From CAYUHZ01 sp964444625 (GTDB lineage: Bacteria; Patescibacteriota; Patescibacteriia; Patescibacteriales; GWC2-42-12), in assembly GCA_964444625.1 (NCBI GenBank), contig CAYUHZ010000020.1, positions 1 to 14,942 on the forward strand: a stretch of DNA of 14,942 nucleotides, read 5' to 3'. The notes under the pieces were generated by a model that did no database searches, was not told the origin of the DNA, and worked only from the letters and a program-made list of their open reading frames with translations. Shown here piece after piece: positions 6,748 to 13,241 of this stretch; position 1 is the first letter of the stretch; the number at the start of each line of letters is the position of its first letter. A program made the translations under genes and the position numbers.

Positions 6748-7914
6748 ATGGCCCAAAAATCGTTTTTCAAAATAGATGTCGTCAAAACAGTTAATAATGT
6801 TTTTGATGATGCGATCAGCCAAGGCGCAAGCGATATTCATATTGAGCCCTTGTTAAATGAAGTGCTTGTTCGCTACCGGATGGACGGTATTTTAAGAGTT
6901 ATCGTCAAATTTGACATCGAGCTGTATGATCAAATCGTCAGCCGAATCAAGATTATGTCCGGAATGGAAACCACTGGGCTGGCGCGTCCGCAAGAAGGCA
7001 ACCTTAAATATGAAAACAGTGAAAAAAGCGTTGACTTGAGAGTTTCCATTTTCCCCACTAGCTCGGGGGAAAATATCGTTATCAGGATTTTGGAAAGCGC
7101 ACAAAACTTCAACGACTTTTCCGATATCGGTTTTACGCCAGAACAAATTAAAATAGTTGAAACGATCATCAAAAGACCTTTTGGCTTGATTTTGGTAACC
7201 GGCCCGAACGGCAGCGGCAAATCAACCACCCTGTTTAATATTTTGAATAAATTAAATGACACCGAGAAGAGCCTGGTCACACTGGAAGATCCGGTTGAAA
7301 GAAAAGTGGAAATGGTCAGACAGACTCAGATTGATCATAATATCGGCTTGACTTTTGCCGAGGGATTGAGGTTTCTGTTGCGCCAAGATCCCGATGTAAT
7401 AATGGTGGGAGAAATCAGAGACAATGAAACCGCACGCATTGCGGTCGAAGCGGCAGTTACCGGACACTTAGTATTAGCCACCATTCACACCAACAACGCG
7501 GCTGGAGCAGCGGTCAGGTTGATTAATATGGGCGTTGAGCCTTTTTTATTGGCTACTGCCCTGAAGTTCGTTTCCGCCCAAAGATTGGCCAGAAAAAATT
7601 GCCCTCATTGTCGCAAGAACTATACCCCGGCGCCGGAATTATTTAAATTAACCGGCTTGCCAAAGAATATGAATTTTTTTCAATCAGCTGGTTGCCAAGC
7701 TTGCAATCATAGGGGCGTCAAAGGCAGATTGGGAATTCACGAAGTATTGGTGATTAACAAAGCGATCCACGATTTGATTTTATCCCGTCCATCCGATGAG
7801 CAAATTAGCGCCTTGGCCCAAGAGCAGGGCATGATGAACCTAAGGCGAGTCGCTCTATCAAGAGTAAATGAGGGGTTGATTACGATTGAAGAAGCCTTGA
7901 GATTGACTGAATAG
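6748..7914 (+). CDS. GspE/PilB-family type IV pilus or type II secretion ATPase, short form
   Basis: A 388-residue hexameric ATPase subunit. Visible motifs are GASDIHIEP (26-34), Walker A GPNGSGKST (152-160), Asp box LEDPVE (179-184), Walker B DPDVIMVGEIRD (214-225), His box IHTNN (246-250) and a zinc tetracysteine C285-xx-C288 / C316-xx-C319. The tetracysteine is characteristic of GspE/PilB extension ATPases and is absent from PilT, so it should power assembly rather than retraction. The N-terminal MshEN/GspE-N domain is missing, making it about 170 residues shorter than typical PilB. No other pilus gene is in the window. It stops with TAG immediately before an ATG (7915) that I do not take as the lemA start. 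Confidence 0.9.
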   Translation: MAQKSFFKIDVVKTVNNVFDDAISQGASDIHIEPLLNEVLVRYRMDGILRVIVKFDIELYDQIVSRIKIMSGMETTGLARPQEGNLKYENSEKSVDLRVSIFPTSSGENIVIRILESAQNFNDFSDIGFTPEQIKIVETIIKRPFGLILVTGPNGSGKSTTLFNILNKLNDTEKSLVTLEDPVERKVEMVRQTQIDHNIGLTFAEGLRFLLRQDPDVIMVGEIRDNETARIAVEAAVTGHLVLATIHTNNAAGAAVRLINMGVEPFLLATALKFVSAQRLARKNCPHCRKNYTPAPELFKLTGLPKNMNFFQSAGCQACNHRGVKGRLGIHEVLVINKAIHDLILSRPSDEQISALAQEQGMMNLRRVALSRVNEGLITIEEALRLTE

Positions 7915-7935
7915 ATGTTAAATTTAATTAATTTT

Positions 7936-7958
7936 ACCGGTGTTAATTTATCGCCGGT
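7936..7958 (+). other. Hairpin between the pilus ATPase gene and lemA
   Basis: ACCGGTG (7936-7942) pairs with CGCCGGT (7952-7958), including one G-T pair, around a nine-base AT-rich loop. It lies in the 60-base gap before the lemA start and has no following U-tract. It may be a processing or attenuation structure; low confidence. Confidence 0.3.
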
Positions 7959-7974
7959 GAAAAAAGAAAAAAAT

Positions 7975-8529
7975 ATGAACACAACCTTGATTATTCTCGG
8001 CGTCATCGCCGCTTTAGCCGTAGCGGTAGTCGCCATGTATAACGGTTTGATCCGTTTGAAAAATCGAGTGGATGAAGCCTGGAGCGATATTGACATCCAA
8101 CTGAAGCGACGCTATGACTTGATCCCCAATTTAGTGGAAACGGTTAAGGGTTACGCGGCTCACGAGCAAGCTACTTTTGAAAAAGTTATTCAAGCCCGTA
8201 CAGCGGCTATGCAAGCCGGTAGTGCCGCCGACAAGGCGAAATCGGAAAATGCTTTGTCTGACACCTTGAAATCAATCTTTGCTTTAGCCGAGAATTATCC
8301 TGATTTGAAAGCTAATCAGAATTTTTTGGAACTGCAACGCGAATTGACCGACACCGAAGACAAAGTTCAGGCCGCTCGCCGATTCTATAACGGCAATGTG
8401 CGCGATTTTAACACCAAGTTGCAAGTTTTTCCCACTAACCTGATAGGCAACATGCTTGGCTTCAAAGATCGGGAATTTTTTGGCATTGAAGATGCCAAAG
8501 AGAGAGAAGCAGTGCAGGTAAAATTTTAA
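7975..8529 (+). CDS. lemA: LemA family membrane protein
   Basis: A 184-residue protein from ATG 7975. Residues 3-23 (TLIILGVIAALAVAVVAM) form one membrane segment; the rest is a soluble helical domain with the LemA signature KRRYDLIPNLVETVKGYAAHE (about 44-64) and the usual terminal VQVKF. The same frame is open from 7915, but that would add 20 polar residues before the membrane segment and is not family-like, so 7975 is preferred; an A-rich AAAGAAAAAAAT precedes it. LemA proteins commonly neighbour the HtpX protease, which is next here once the intervening IS is discounted. Its biochemical role is unknown. Confidence 0.9.
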   Translation: MNTTLIILGVIAALAVAVVAMYNGLIRLKNRVDEAWSDIDIQLKRRYDLIPNLVETVKGYAAHEQATFEKVIQARTAAMQAGSAADKAKSENALSDTLKSIFALAENYPDLKANQNFLELQRELTDTEDKVQAARRFYNGNVRDFNTKLQVFPTNLIGNMLGFKDREFFGIEDAKEREAVQVKF

Positions 8530-8541
8530 TCGATAACGGCT

Positions 8542-8563
8542 GGGTTTGGCATAAAACCGTACC
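8542..8563 (+). repeat. Left terminal inverted repeat of the lemA-htpX IS
   Basis: Contains GGTTTGGCATAAAACCGTAC and matches the reverse complement of 9375-9396 over 21 of 22 bases. Confidence 0.88.
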
Positions 8564-8573
8564 ACCCCGTTAA

Positions 8574-9317
8574 ATGAATTTGAAAAAATTGGTTAAAATT
8601 CTTTCAGGAATGATGCAGCAGCCAGCGGATTTCATAGGCAAGAAATACATAGGCAATCAGTCTGGCCCGATCAATATATTTTCCACCAGCTACTACAGCC
8701 CTTTCAAATTATACCAGATTCAGCCAGCATTCGCGGCAAAAACAAGGTTTGTGCTGCCGGTATTGGCAAAATTATGGCTGGACTTCCCAATTCCGGATGT
8801 TTTCAGGATCGACAACGGAATATAATTCAGGGGTTCTGGAAGCGGGAAAAAGTTTCTTAGTCCATTCCTGAAATTCATCCTAAATTTGGGCATTATTCCG
8901 CTGTTCGGTTCGCCGCATAAGCCATTGGATAATCCGCACATAGAAGGGCATAACCGAGCATTCAACGACAAAACCTGGAATCAGAACAGATTTGCCAATC
9001 CGGAACAGATCGATGTGGAATGTGAACGATTCAACCAAAAAAGCATGGAACTGTTCGATTTCAGATACAGGGGCAATCTGGCCATCATCAAGAAGAAAAG
9101 ATGTCTGGCTGGAAAATCAAAGATTGAATTTGCCAAACTGCAGTCAGTGGAAAATCAGAAAATTTATTTTATCAGATTCGCAGAAAACAAGGATGCCCAG
9201 AAAAATTCTTTCATTGCTATCTTGAATGAAAAAGCGATAATCCCGGAACAATATGGCCATCAATTCGTCTTTATGGAATGCGATGTGGAAAAGAACAGAT
9301 TAAACATATTTTCATAA
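8574..9317 (+). pseudogene. DDE integrase-core transposase, N-terminally deleted with internal stop
   Basis: One frame of 247 codons from ATG 8574 (preceded by an in-frame TAA) to TAA 9315-9317, interrupted only by TAA at 8823-8825 (codon 84, in DNGI*FRGSGSG). The probable triad is complete: Asp19 in PADFIGKKYIG, Asp80 in VFRIDNG and Glu124 in NPHIEGHNRAF. The block order (a D-F-x-G start, the PIPDVFRIDNG strand, FRGSGS, LGIIPLF, then the NPHIEGHNRAF helix) is that of the rve integrase-core transposases with an FRGS block. Only 10 bases separate the inverted repeat from the ATG, so the usual upstream HTH domain has been lost. The C-terminal ~90 residues are unrecognised. Apart from these two lesions the frame is intact, which suggests fairly recent inactivation. 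Confidence 0.8.
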
Positions 9318-9374
9318 TTCAAGAAAGTCATCAAAAAAATTCATCAAACCAAATTTAAATTAAATCTATATGGG

Positions 9375-9396
9375 GGTACGGTTTTATGCCAAACCA
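9375..9396 (-). repeat. Right terminal inverted repeat of the lemA-htpX IS
   Basis: GTACGGTTTTATGCCAAACC is the inverted copy of the left repeat. GGCC follows directly outside. Confidence 0.88.
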
Positions 9397-9401
9397 GGCC
9401 A

Positions 9402-9584
9402 TTAGACAATGAAAACGCTGCCAGCGCCAGTTTGTCGGCTCAGATGGACAATGGTCAATATGTTCCGGAGCAAGAGCCGCGAAAACCTTTGTCAGAGAGT
9501 TCGCCGTATTTTTTACCGATCGCCCTGACTATAAGTTGTTTACTGATATTGTTATTAGTGTTTCAATTTTTTAAAAAGAAATAA
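9402..9584 (+). pseudogene. C-terminal membrane-anchor remnant of an IS-truncated protein
   Basis: The frame ending at TAA 9582-9584 encodes a polar segment (DNENAASASLSAQMDNG), a Pro/Glu-rich linker and one hydrophobic helix, FLPIALTISCLLILLLVFQF, followed by KKK. This looks like the membrane-anchored end of a larger exported protein. No start codon lies at the left end; the only ATG in frame is 9444, which would give a 46-residue tail-anchored protein with no ribosome site. Removing the IS in silico puts a TAA in this frame just upstream (GATAACGG), so the missing front was not simply split by the insertion but deleted. htpX starts one base after the stop. It could be a small functional membrane peptide, but a gene remnant is more likely. 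Confidence 0.5.
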
Positions 9585-9585
9585 T

Positions 9586-10500
9586 ATGTCAACTTTGTAT
9601 ACTAACGTAGATTCCAACAAGCGAAAAACTTGGCTCTTGATGTCGTTTTTTTTCGTGATAATAATTTTGATCGGCTATGTCTTCAGTCAGGCGATGGAAA
9701 GCTCGGAAATCCTTTATATCGCCGTCGGTTTCAGCATAATTTCTTCGTTTGTCAGCTATTGGTTTTCTGATAAGATAGTCCTTGCTATGAGCAGCGCTCA
9801 TGAGATTGATCATGATTCCAATCGCGAACTTTATCATATTGTCGAGAATCTTTGTATTACCGCCGGATTACCGGTGCCTAAAATTTACGTAATAGAAGAT
9901 ACGGCGCCGAATGCTTTTGCTACTGGCCGTGACCCAGAACATGCGGTGATTGCCGTGACTAGCGGTTTATTGCAAAAATTAGACAAGGCAGAATTGGAAG
10001 GAGTGATCGCCCACGAGCTTTCTCATATTGGCAATCGTGATATTTTGCTGGCCACCTTGGTGACCGTGATGGTTGGCGTGATTGTGCTGCTGGCCGATTG
10101 GTTCAGACGTTGGTCTTTTTTGGGCGGAGGGAGGAAGAGATCCAGCAACAACAGTGGGCAGTTGCAGCTAATCATCATGGTCGTGGCGATTATTTTGTCT
10201 ATCTTAGCCCCCCTGTTCGCTTATCTGATGCAGTTTGCTATTTCTCGCAAGCGTGAATTTTTGGCAGATGCCGACGGCGCGCTGCTTACTCGTTACCCCG
10301 ATGGTTTGGCCAGGGCTTTGGAAAAAATTTCTGCCGACAGCGAGCCTCTGGAAGTTGCCAATCGCGCTACCGCCCATCTCTATATTGCTTCGCCTTTTAA
10401 GGCTAACGAAGATGGTAAGATTGGTTTTTTTACTAAGCTTTTTATGACGCACCCGCCGGTGGCTGAGAGGTTGGCGGCGTTGAGAGGGCTGAAGACTTAA
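9586..10500 (+). CDS. htpX: HtpX zinc metalloprotease (M48), membrane quality control
   Basis: A 304-residue membrane protease. Hydrophobic segments lie at about 15-34 and 42-60 (N-terminal hairpin) and about 155-172 and 194-216. The zinc site is HELSH at 143-147 (His143, Glu144, His147), with the third ligand Glu224 in REFLADAD. Length and layout match E. coli HtpX closely, which degrades damaged membrane proteins with FtsH. The final HPPVAERLAAL is a standard M48 motif. It normally pairs with lemA, here about 1.05 kb upstream because of the IS and the remnant at 9402-9584. No Shine-Dalgarno motif; the upstream remnant ends one base before the ATG. Confidence 0.95.
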   Translation: MSTLYTNVDSNKRKTWLLMSFFFVIIILIGYVFSQAMESSEILYIAVGFSIISSFVSYWFSDKIVLAMSSAHEIDHDSNRELYHIVENLCITAGLPVPKIYVIEDTAPNAFATGRDPEHAVIAVTSGLLQKLDKAELEGVIAHELSHIGNRDILLATLVTVMVGVIVLLADWFRRWSFLGGGRKRSSNNSGQLQLIIMVVAIILSILAPLFAYLMQFAISRKREFLADADGALLTRYPDGLARALEKISADSEPLEVANRATAHLYIASPFKANEDGKIGFFTKLFMTHPPVAERLAALRGLKT

Positions 10501-10629
10501 ATAGCAATAAAAGCCTTGAACTTATTAAACGTGGAGGATTTTGCGGATGGTTTGCATCCTAACTCGGAAGGACACAGAAAAATATTTGATCAAATCAAGC
10601 TTATTCTAGAGGAAAATAAAATAATTTAA
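10501..10629 (+). pseudogene. C-terminal remnant of a GDSL/SGNH-type hydrolase
   Basis: Directly after the htpX stop, an open frame of 42 codons reads LLNVEDFADGLHPNSEGHRK then IFDQIKLILEENKII and ends at TAA 10627-10629. DGLHPNSEGH is the block V signature of SGNH/GDSL esterases, carrying the catalytic Asp and His. The Ser, Gly and Asn blocks are absent and there is no plausible start. The fragment is fused in-phase behind the htpX stop, a sign that a deletion or rearrangement joined the two. It is not expected to be functional. It lies just before the NIF3-like gene. Confidence 0.7.
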
Positions 10630-10633
10630 AAAT

Positions 10634-11584
10634 ATGACTACCAAACAAATTTATGATTTAGCAGTCAATCTTGGCATCAAAGCTGATCTGCGAGGAGAAG
10701 CTGGCGTGAAAAAATATTTAAAGAAAAGCCAAGAGAGGTTTGATCGATTGACCGAGAAGCAAAAAAAAGATTTTGATCAGGAAAAACTAACCAATCCTTA
10801 TAGTGATACCAGAATTTTGGTTGACAGCGGCAAGCAAATAAAAAAAGTTTTAGTCGGAGTTGATATGGAGGGTCCGGAATTATTGTTGGGCGACAAATTG
10901 GGAGTCGATTTGGTGATCGCCCATCACCCCGAGGGCAAGGCTTACGCCGACCTTCACAGCGTAATGGATCTGCAAGCGCAGGTTTTGGCCGACTATGGCG
11001 TGCCGATTAATATTGCCGAAGCTTTGATCAAGCCAAGAATTTCCGAAGTCAGTCGAGGCATTTCTCCGATTAACCATAATCGAGCGGTTGATATGGCGAA
11101 ATTGTTGAAACTTGATTTTATTTGCGCGCACACCATTGCTGACAATTTGGGAGCTAGTTTTTTGGTTAAACTTATCAAAAAAGAAAAGCCGGAAACGGTG
11201 CAAGAAGCGCTTGATCTATTGGAAGCGATTCCAGAGTTTAGCGAGGCCAAGAAATATAATGCCGGACCAACTTTGTTTGCGGGTCAGCCGGAAAATAGCA
11301 GCGGTCGAGTGGTGGTGACTGAGTTCACTGGCGGAACCAGCGGAGCCAAGGAAATATATGAAAAAATGTCGCAGGCTGGCATTGGCACGATTATCGGCAT
11401 GCACATGGGGGAAGAGCATCGTAAAGAAGCGGAAAAATATCATCTTAACGTCGTAATTGCGGGTCATATGGCTTCTGATTCTTTGGGTATGAATTTATTT
11501 TTAGACGAGCTGGAGAAAAGAGGTTTGCAAGTGATCCCCACCTCAGGCTTGATCAGGATAAAAAGGCATAGAGCTAAAAAATAA
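10634..11584 (+). CDS. NIF3-like (DUF34) metal-binding family protein
   Basis: A 316-residue protein. DLVIAHHPEG (His97, His98) and VVIAGHMASDSLGMN (His278) match the paired-His metal-site blocks of the NIF3/DUF34 fold, and HPINHNR-like SPINHNRAVDMAKLL (144-158) with CAHTIADN (164-171) follow the form seen in bacterial NIF3-like proteins. Function of the family is unsettled (GTP cyclohydrolase-like fold). The first ~65 residues are an extra charged helical segment. It follows the SGNH remnant closely and is followed four bases later by ruvA, so the two are probably cotranscribed. No ribosome site is visible. Family assignment is reasonable but made from motifs alone. Confidence 0.7.
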   Translation: MTTKQIYDLAVNLGIKADLRGEAGVKKYLKKSQERFDRLTEKQKKDFDQEKLTNPYSDTRILVDSGKQIKKVLVGVDMEGPELLLGDKLGVDLVIAHHPEGKAYADLHSVMDLQAQVLADYGVPINIAEALIKPRISEVSRGISPINHNRAVDMAKLLKLDFICAHTIADNLGASFLVKLIKKEKPETVQEALDLLEAIPEFSEAKKYNAGPTLFAGQPENSSGRVVVTEFTGGTSGAKEIYEKMSQAGIGTIIGMHMGEEHRKEAEKYHLNVVIAGHMASDSLGMNLFLDELEKRGLQVIPTSGLIRIKRHRAKK

Positions 11585-11588
11585 TTTT

Positions 11589-12167
11589 ATGATTTCATAT
11601 CTTGCTGGAAAAATACTAAACAAAGGCACAGGCTATGCGGTGTTAGCGGTTGAACGTGTCGGCTATCGAGTTTTTGTTACGCCAACTCACTATGCCGAAT
11701 TGTCTATCGGCCAGGAAGCAAGTATCTACACCCACCAATATGTCAGAGAAGACGCCTTGGATCTCTATGGGTTTAGAAACCACGAAGAGTTGGAGTTATT
11801 TGAGTTATTAATTTCCATTTCTGGCATTGGCCCGAAATCGGCCTTGGGCGTGATGTCTGTCGCTAAAATAGACGACATCAAAGAGTCAATCGCCAGAGGG
11901 GATTCGGCTTTGCTGACAAAAGTTTCAGGTATCGGCAGAAAAACAGCGGAAAGATTGGTGCTTGAACTAAGGGAAAAAATTGCGAAATTAGGCCGCTCAT
12001 CAGGCTTGTCCGGCGATGCTTTTAGCGGCAGCGGGGATGAAATAGACGCCTTGGTATCACTGGGTTATTCCATCGGTGAAGCAAGAGGCGCCTTGCAACA
12101 AGTTAATCCGCAAATAACCGATAGCGGAGAAAGGATCAGGCAGGCTTTAAAAAAAATTGGGCGGTAA
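11589..12167 (+). CDS. ruvA: Holliday junction branch migration protein RuvA
   Basis: A 192-residue protein of normal length. Residues 1-62 form the OB domain, with the acidic pin Glu54-Asp55 in VREDALDLYGF. Two helix-hairpin-helix motifs follow, SISGIGPKSALGVM (about 75-88) and KVSGIGRKTAERLV (about 111-124). After a Gly/Ser linker (about 136-149) comes the small domain III (EIDALVSLGY onwards) that contacts RuvB. RuvA tetramers bind four-way junctions and load RuvB. Neither ruvB nor ruvC is in the window, so this ruvA is unlinked from ruvB here. It begins four bases after the NIF3-like gene and ends 20 bases before the FemAB-like gene. Confidence 0.95.
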   Translation: MISYLAGKILNKGTGYAVLAVERVGYRVFVTPTHYAELSIGQEASIYTHQYVREDALDLYGFRNHEELELFELLISISGIGPKSALGVMSVAKIDDIKESIARGDSALLTKVSGIGRKTAERLVLELREKIAKLGRSSGLSGDAFSGSGDEIDALVSLGYSIGEARGALQQVNPQITDSGERIRQALKKIGR

Positions 12168-12187
12168 TTTAATATTTATTTTATCCC

Positions 12188-13162
12188 ATGGACACCGTAT
12201 CAATCCAAAACAAAGAGGCTTTGAATAATTTTTTGATCAACCATAATTACAGCCAATTTTTACAGACTTGGCAATGGGGCGAGTTTCAAGCCAGAGTCAG
12301 CGGCGAGGTTTTTCGTTTGGGCGTAGAAGACCGGGGCAAATTGGTCGCCGTTGCTTCTTTGATAAAGAAGAAGTTGCCAATTGGAAAAAATTATTTATTC
12401 TGTCCTCGTGGCCCGATCATCGCCAGTGAAAAGACCGAAGTTCAAAATTTGCTCATAGCCAAGATGGCTGAGCTGGCCAAAAAAGAGAATTGCATATTTG
12501 TTCGGGTTGAGCCCTTGGAATTATTGGTTGAAACAAAATTTCAAGTTTTTAAAACTCGCGACATTGAACCATCGCGGACCTTGATGCTTGATTTGTCACA
12601 GGCCGAGGAGGCGCTGCTTGCCGGAATGAACCAAAAAACCAGATATAATATCAAATTAGCGCAGAAGCATGAAGTTAAGATTATAGAAAGCGATGTCAGC
12701 CGCTTTCGGGATTTTTGGCAATTAATGTGTGAAACCGGCGAACGTGATGATTTTCGATTGCATGGCATTCTTTATTACGATGAAATGCTCAATTACAACA
12801 AAGAATTTATAAAACTTTTTTTCGCTGAATATCAAGGCAAGCCTATCGCTACCAGCATCGTGTCTTTTTTTGGCGACACCGTGACTTATATTCATGGCGC
12901 TTCGTCCAGCCAAAATAGGCAAGTGATGGCGCCATATCTCTTGCACTGGCATTGTATCGGCAAGGCGAAAATTTCCGGTTTCCATTACTATGATTTTTAT
13001 GGGATTGATGAAAAAAAATGGCCCGGCGTAACAAGATTTAAAAAAAGTTTCGGCGGATTTGCCGTGGAAAATCCCGGCACCTTCGATATAATTTTTGACC
13101 CAGGTTGGTATAGTATTTATAAAATGATCAGGGGCGCCAGAAGAAATCTGTGGCAGTTTTAG
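12188..13162 (+). CDS. FemAB/FemX-type peptidoglycan bridge aminoacyltransferase
   Basis: A 324-residue protein with two GNAT-like subdomains. Characteristic pieces are QTWQWGEFQ (about 26-34) near the N-terminus, NQKTRYNIKLAQKHEV (about 148-163), LLHWHCIGKAK and the C-terminal YYDFYGID with TRFKKSFGG, which are diagnostic for the FemABX family. These enzymes add amino acids from aminoacyl-tRNA to lipid-linked or UDP-bound muramyl peptides at the membrane face. The coiled-coil arm found in staphylococcal Fem proteins is absent. Its neighbour is a MurE-like ligase, so a shared role in cell-wall peptide synthesis is likely. Amino acid specificity cannot be read from the sequence. Confidence 0.85.
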   Translation: MDTVSIQNKEALNNFLINHNYSQFLQTWQWGEFQARVSGEVFRLGVEDRGKLVAVASLIKKKLPIGKNYLFCPRGPIIASEKTEVQNLLIAKMAELAKKENCIFVRVEPLELLVETKFQVFKTRDIEPSRTLMLDLSQAEEALLAGMNQKTRYNIKLAQKHEVKIIESDVSRFRDFWQLMCETGERDDFRLHGILYYDEMLNYNKEFIKLFFAEYQGKPIATSIVSFFGDTVTYIHGASSSQNRQVMAPYLLHWHCIGKAKISGFHYYDFYGIDEKKWPGVTRFKKSFGGFAVENPGTFDIIFDPGWYSIYKMIRGARRNLWQF

Positions 13163-13241
13163 ATAATCAAGGAAGAAAATTAAAATTTTGGAAAATTTTT
13201 TCGTTATTTTTGCATTTTAATGTTTGTTTTTTAAGATTTTT

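Larger units (their letters stand above)
8542..9396 (+). mobile_element. Decayed insertion sequence between lemA and htpX
   Basis: An 855-base element with 22-base terminal inverted repeats that are identical except for the outermost base, containing one transposase frame. GGCT precedes the left repeat and GGCC follows the right, so a target duplication of three, possibly four, bases is suggested. It begins 12 bases after the lemA stop. The element lacks the transposase N-terminal part, and its gene carries a stop codon, so it is not autonomous, but its ends could still be used by a related transposase. The IS family is not assigned; the transposase belongs to the integrase-core (rve) superfamily. 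Confidence 0.85.

Noticed and set aside
7915..7974. ATG at 7915 as the lemA start, immediately after the pilus ATPase stop
   Set aside because: It adds 20 residues not typical of LemA before the membrane segment; ATG 7975 gives the normal family start.
8886..9317. 143-residue ORF as a separate gene
   Set aside because: It is the same frame as 8574-8825 after the TAA at 8823 and contains the catalytic Glu of the same transposase.
13224..13241. TTG at 13224 as the murE-like start
   Set aside because: An ATG 18 bases later gives a basic start before the hydrophobic segment; neither has a ribosome site, so the ATG is preferred.
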